From VRUB01 sp046758085 (GTDB lineage Bacteria; Pseudomonadota; Gammaproteobacteria; Acidiferrobacterales; SPGG2): a stretch of DNA of 9,008 nucleotides. Positions within the stretch are counted from its first letter, which is position 1; the number at the start of each line of letters is the position of its first letter. Shown piece after piece: positions 6,203 through 9,008 of this stretch. The DNA is taken from positions 1-9,008 of the forward strand of contig JBHHZP010000147.1 in assembly GCA_046758085.1 (NCBI GenBank), given 5' to 3'. Both the position numbers and the translations under genes were made by a program. The notes under the pieces were generated by a model that was given only the letters and a program-made list of their open reading frames with translations, did no database searches and was not told the DNA's origin.

Positions 6203-7366
6203 ATGGCAAGTCTTAATCCAACCGATTTCTACGACGTGCAGTCCCTGCTGTCAGACGAAGAGCGCATGGTACGCGAAACCGTGGCGCGCTTCGTAGATGA
6301 AAAGGTGCTCCCCATCATACCAAAGGCCTTCGACGAGCACCGCTTTCCCGCAGAGCTAGTCCCGGAGCTGGCATCGCTCGGTCTGCTGGGCAGTACCATA
6401 GAAGGTTATGACTGCGCCGGCATCAACAATACTTGCTACGGGCTCATTTGCCAGGAGCTCGAGCGCGGCGACAGTGGTGTGCGCAGCTTTGTGTCGGTGC
6501 AGAGCAGCCTCGTGATGTGGCCGATTTTCCGTTACGGCTCCGAGGAGCAAAAGCAACGTTGGCTGCCGGCGATGGCGCGCGGTGAGGCCATCGGCTGTTT
6601 CGGCCTCACCGAGGCACATGGTGGCTCGGACCCGGGGGCGATGCACACACACGCAAAGCCGCACAATGGCGACTGGTTGATCAACGGCTCGAAGATGTGG
6701 ATCACAAACGGCAGCATTGCAGATGTTGCGCTGGTGTGGGCCCACACGGATGGCGGCGTTCGCGGCTTCCTAATCGAAACCAACACTCCCGGTTTCGAGG
6801 CGCGCGAGATCAAGCGCAAGTTTTCGCTGCGCGCATCGGTCACGTCGGAGCTGTACTTCGATAACGTGCGCATTCCCTCAACTAATATGTTGCCCGATGC
6901 CAAAGGGCTGAAGGGCCCGTTGAGCTGTCTAACGCAGGCCCGCTATGGCATCACCTGGGGGGCGATCGGCGCAGCGATCGCCTGCTTACAACAAGCTCTG
7001 GAGTTCGCCAAGACACGGCTGGTATTCGAGCGCCCGATCGCGCACACCCAGACCGTGCAACGGCGGCTTGCCGACATGGTGCGCAAGATCACGGCTGCAC
7101 AGCTGCTGTCACTGCAGCTCGGGCGGCTGAAGGATAAGGGCCGGATGGATCCCGCACAGGTGAGCCTGGCCAAGTGGAACAACGTGCGCATGGCGATCGA
7201 GGTGGCACGCGATGCGCGCGACCTCCTGGGCGGTGGTGGCATCACCACGGAGTATTGCCCGATCCGTCACATGTTGAACCTGGAAAGTGTAATTACCTAT
7301 GAAGGCACAGAGACCGTGCACGAGCTGGTCATCGGCCGCGAGGTGACGGGATTTAATGCATTCTAG
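6203..7366 (+). CDS. gcdH: Glutaryl-CoA dehydrogenase
   Basis: The 387-residue protein is an acyl-CoA dehydrogenase that follows the glutaryl-CoA dehydrogenase sequence closely along its whole length. It should oxidise and decarboxylate glutaryl-CoA to crotonyl-CoA in lysine, tryptophan or aromatic-acid breakdown, using FAD and passing electrons to ETF. The GCDH signature S-V-Q-S-S-L-V (98-104) follows R94, equivalent to the arginine that holds the substrate's distal carboxylate in the human enzyme. The FAD/substrate loop is F-G-L-T-E-A-H-G-G-S-D-P (133-144). E367 in T-Y-E-G-T is the catalytic base, and the C-terminus G-R-E-V-T-G-F-N-A-F is typical. The start has a good ribosome site (CGGAG, 6191-6195, seven bases away). 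No regulator or CoA-transferase gene is adjacent, so it appears to be a stand-alone unit beside the modification genes. Confidence 0.95.
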   Translation: MASLNPTDFYDVQSLLSDEERMVRETVARFVDEKVLPIIPKAFDEHRFPAELVPELASLGLLGSTIEGYDCAGINNTCYGLICQELERGDSGVRSFVSVQSSLVMWPIFRYGSEEQKQRWLPAMARGEAIGCFGLTEAHGGSDPGAMHTHAKPHNGDWLINGSKMWITNGSIADVALVWAHTDGGVRGFLIETNTPGFEAREIKRKFSLRASVTSELYFDNVRIPSTNMLPDAKGLKGPLSCLTQARYGITWGAIGAAIACLQQALEFAKTRLVFERPIAHTQTVQRRLADMVRKITAAQLLSLQLGRLKDKGRMDPAQVSLAKWNNVRMAIEVARDARDLLGGGGITTEYCPIRHMLNLESVITYEGTETVHELVIGREVTGFNAF

Positions 7367-7372
7367 AAACGA

Positions 7373-7500
7373 GTAACAAGTGACAAGTTTCAAGTAACAA
7401 GTGGGCATTGTTTGACTTCAAGTAGCAAGTGTGAAGTGACAAGTAGCAAGGAGCAACACGACAGGGTTTAACTTGCTACTTCGAACTTGTGGCTTGCTAC
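7373..7500. repeat. Heptanucleotide tandem repeat forming an inverted repeat between convergent genes
   Basis: Twelve consecutive 7-nt steps run from 7373 to 7456 in one phase, nine of them ending in caa; the consensus is GTrrCAA (for example gtaacaa, gtgacaa, gtagcaa). Four inverted steps (ttgctac, ttcgaac, ttgtggc, ttgctac) occupy 7473-7500. The sequence aagtagcaag at 7420-7429 and 7441-7450 pairs with its complement at 7472-7481 and, except at the last base, at 7493-7502, both pairs being 21 bases apart. This gives imperfect 31-bp arms around a 21-base loop. The block fills the gap from just after the gcdH stop to the stop of the opposing gene and could terminate transcription from both sides. 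Confidence 0.8.
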
Positions 7501-9008
7501 TGGGTTTTGCAGTATTTCTTCCACACCTCCCGATAGGCTGCTTCCAGGTCGCGTGTGTAACGCTTGGAATCACACAGTGGCGAGGCCATCATGCGGCCGC
7601 GCAGGCTTTGACGAAGCTCGGAGAGGCGTTCAATATCCTGCGCCAGCGCAGAAGTAACCGCAATGTAATCCTCGACCGTCTCGGTGACGAGCTCCGTAAG
7701 CCCAACATTAGACAGATGGCTGGTGCTGTGGCGCCCGGCAAAGGTGCGACCCGAAAGCGTCACCACCGGTACACCCATCCACAGGGCTTCACAGGTCGTG
7801 AGCCCGCCGGTATAAGGAAACGGGTCGAGGGCGATGTCAATGGTCGCGTAGCTCGTGAGCAACGCCTCATGCGCGACCTTGCCTGCGAGCTCAACACGGC
7901 TGTCTGCAATACCGTGTGACCGGAACAGAGAGAAATAGCGTTCCCGCACGGCGCGATCGTGCAGTCCGTGTGTTGTCAGCTTTATTGTCGAACTGGGTAA
8001 ACGTTGGAGAATCTGCGCCCACACGCGAACCACCTCGGGCGTAATCTTCGCCAGATTATTAAAGCAGCCGAAAGTGATGTAGCCGTTCTCGCGGGCAGGA
8101 AGACCCGTAACTGGCGGCGCATAATCTGGCGGTGCATAGCACACGTAACCGTTTGGCAAGCGCACCAACTGCTCGCTGAAATACCGGTCGGTCCCCGCCG
8201 GAGTGTGAAAGCGGTCCGAGAGAAAGTAATCCATCGCGTCCAGCCCGGTCGTATCGTAGCTGCGTGAAACCTGCACCGGCGCGGGCTTACGGGCGAATAC
8301 CAGAAGGCGGTTGCCGCCTTGGTGGCCAGAAAGGTCGACCAGAATATCGATGTCATCGGCGCGGATCTGCTGCGCCAGATCCTCATCCGAGACACCGCGC
8401 ATGTCAAACCAGCAATCCGCGTACTTAACGAACTGCTCTGTCATTTCGTCCGGCTTTCTCACCCCTGCGTAGCACATGATTTCGAAGGCTTGCTTATCGT
8501 GCGCCATGAATACGGGCAGGAAAAAATAACCGATCGGATGCCGGCGAAAGCTGCCGGAGACATAGCCGAGCCGCAATCGCCGTTGCGGTGAACGCTCATT
8601 GTCATGGTGAACGGGTGTTTGTGCCACCGTCCGGGCGTGGCAAGCATTGAACCTGCGTGCCTCGCTGAACAGAGCAGAGGGATCGAATGCGGGGCTGTAG
8701 TGCATACACAGAAAGAGGTTTGTGTGTGCTGATACAAAATCGGGCTTTAACGCCAGCGCCTGTTGGAAGGCGGAAATGGCCGCGTCCACTTCGCCGCGAT
8801 CCTGTAATGCCAGGGCCAAATTGTTATGCGCCTCCGCATAGTCGGGCTTGAGGCGCAGGGCACAACGATAACAGGAGATAGCGGTGTCGAGATCCCCTTG
8901 CTCCTGGAGCGCCGTACCGAGGTTTTGGTGTGCTTGCGCAATCTCAGGATTACGCGCCAACGCCTGCCGAAAACAGCCAATCGCCTCAACAAGCTGGCCC
9001 GACTCGTA
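7497..9008 (-). CDS. TPR protein with O-GlcNAc transferase-like (GT41/SPINDLY) domain (N-terminus beyond window)
   Basis: The frame is open to the window edge; 503 residues and the TAG stop are visible and the 5' part is missing. A TTG at 8960 sits inside a TPR and is not a start. Visible residues 1-100 are about three TPR units. The GT41 catalytic region begins at R-L-R-L-G-Y-V-S-G-S-F (144-154) and continues with R-R-H-P-I-G (155-160), I-L-V-D-L-S-G-H (222-229), the nucleotide-sugar region F-N-N-L-A-K-I-T-P (316-324), where K321 matches the OGT UDP-binding lysine, and G-G-L-T-T-C-E-A-L-W (401-410). Family members add a sugar to Ser/Thr of cytosolic proteins, with TPRs choosing the target; bacterial substrates are mostly unknown. 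One odd point is that the conserved G-Y-P loop after P-A-P-V-Q-V is altered (residues 248-252). It converges on gcdH and its stop lies inside the heptamer repeat. Confidence 0.9.
   Translation of the reverse strand, partial: YESGQLVEAIGCFRQALARNPEIAQAHQNLGTALQEQGDLDTAISCYRCALRLKPDYAEAHNNLALALQDRGEVDAAISAFQQALALKPDFVSAHTNLFLCMHYSPAFDPSALFSEARRFNACHARTVAQTPVHHDNERSPQRRLRLGYVSGSFRRHPIGYFFLPVFMAHDKQAFEIMCYAGVRKPDEMTEQFVKYADCWFDMRGVSDEDLAQQIRADDIDILVDLSGHQGGNRLLVFARKPAPVQVSRSYDTTGLDAMDYFLSDRFHTPAGTDRYFSEQLVRLPNGYVCYAPPDYAPPVTGLPARENGYITFGCFNNLAKITPEVVRVWAQILQRLPSSTIKLTTHGLHDRAVRERYFSLFRSHGIADSRVELAGKVAHEALLTSYATIDIALDPFPYTGGLTTCEALWMGVPVVTLSGRTFAGRHSTSHLSNVGLTELVTETVEDYIAVTSALAQDIERLSELRQSLRGRMMASPLCDSKRYTRDLEAAYREVWKKYCKTQ

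Noticed and set aside
7373..7500. CRISPR array
   Set aside because: Units are 7 nt and contiguous, with no spacers, no 23-50 nt repeats and no cas genes nearby.
8958..8960. TTG at 8960 as start of the GT41 gene
   Set aside because: The frame continues upstream to the window end with good TPR sequence (residues E-A-I-G-C-F-R-Q-A-L), so the gene is simply cut by the window.
1..9008. Mobile element, phage or toxin-antitoxin content
   Set aside because: No transposase, integrase, terminal inverted repeats with target duplications, tRNA attachment site or small paired toxin-antitoxin frames were found.

Overview
The window looks like a chromosomal stretch of a GC-rich proteobacterium, most likely a gammaproteobacterium. 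The support is the closely packed genes in both orientations, a glutaryl-CoA dehydrogenase very like the proteobacterial and mitochondrial enzyme, SPINDLY-type TPR glycosyltransferases, and two kinds of short-unit intergenic repeat that I associate from memory with gammaproteobacterial genomes. No phage, transposase, integrase, tRNA, rRNA or CRISPR array is visible. The taxonomic call is inference.

Layout: (1) 1-1187, minus strand, 3'-truncated TPR protein with the start of a GT-B (GT9-like) domain. (2) 1188-1492, divergent regulatory gap with a TATAAT box and a 22-bp palindrome. (3) 1493-2365, plus, FkbM-type SAM methyltransferase. (4) 2366-2717, gap with 8-nt and 9-nt repeat units and a Rho-independent terminator for the next gene. 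(5) 2718-3383, minus, TIGR02466-like 2OG-Fe(II) oxygenase. (6) 3384-3625, divergent gap with an 11-bp perfect inverted repeat. (7) 3626-4378 and 4382-5260, plus, a HAD hydrolase and a class I glutamine amidotransferase separated by three bases. (8) 5296-5940, minus, a second, prolyl-hydroxylase-like 2OG-Fe(II) oxygenase with a near-consensus sigma70 promoter. (9) 6203-7366, plus, gcdH. (10) 7373-7500, heptanucleotide repeat filling the convergent gap. (11) 7497-9008, minus, 5'-truncated TPR plus O-GlcNAc-transferase-like (GT41) protein.

Taken together, apart from gcdH, the set consists of macromolecule or small-molecule modification enzymes: two TPR glycosyltransferases, two hydroxylases, one O/N-methyltransferase, one phosphatase-like HAD and one amidotransferase. 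The most economical reading is an accessory glycosylation or post-translational modification island (surface glycan or protein), in which a hydroxylase could create the acceptor used by the TPR glycosyltransferase. No substrate can be read from the sequence, and the mixed strand orientation means it is not one operon, so this pathway is a hypothesis. Both outer genes run out of the window, so the island probably extends on both sides.
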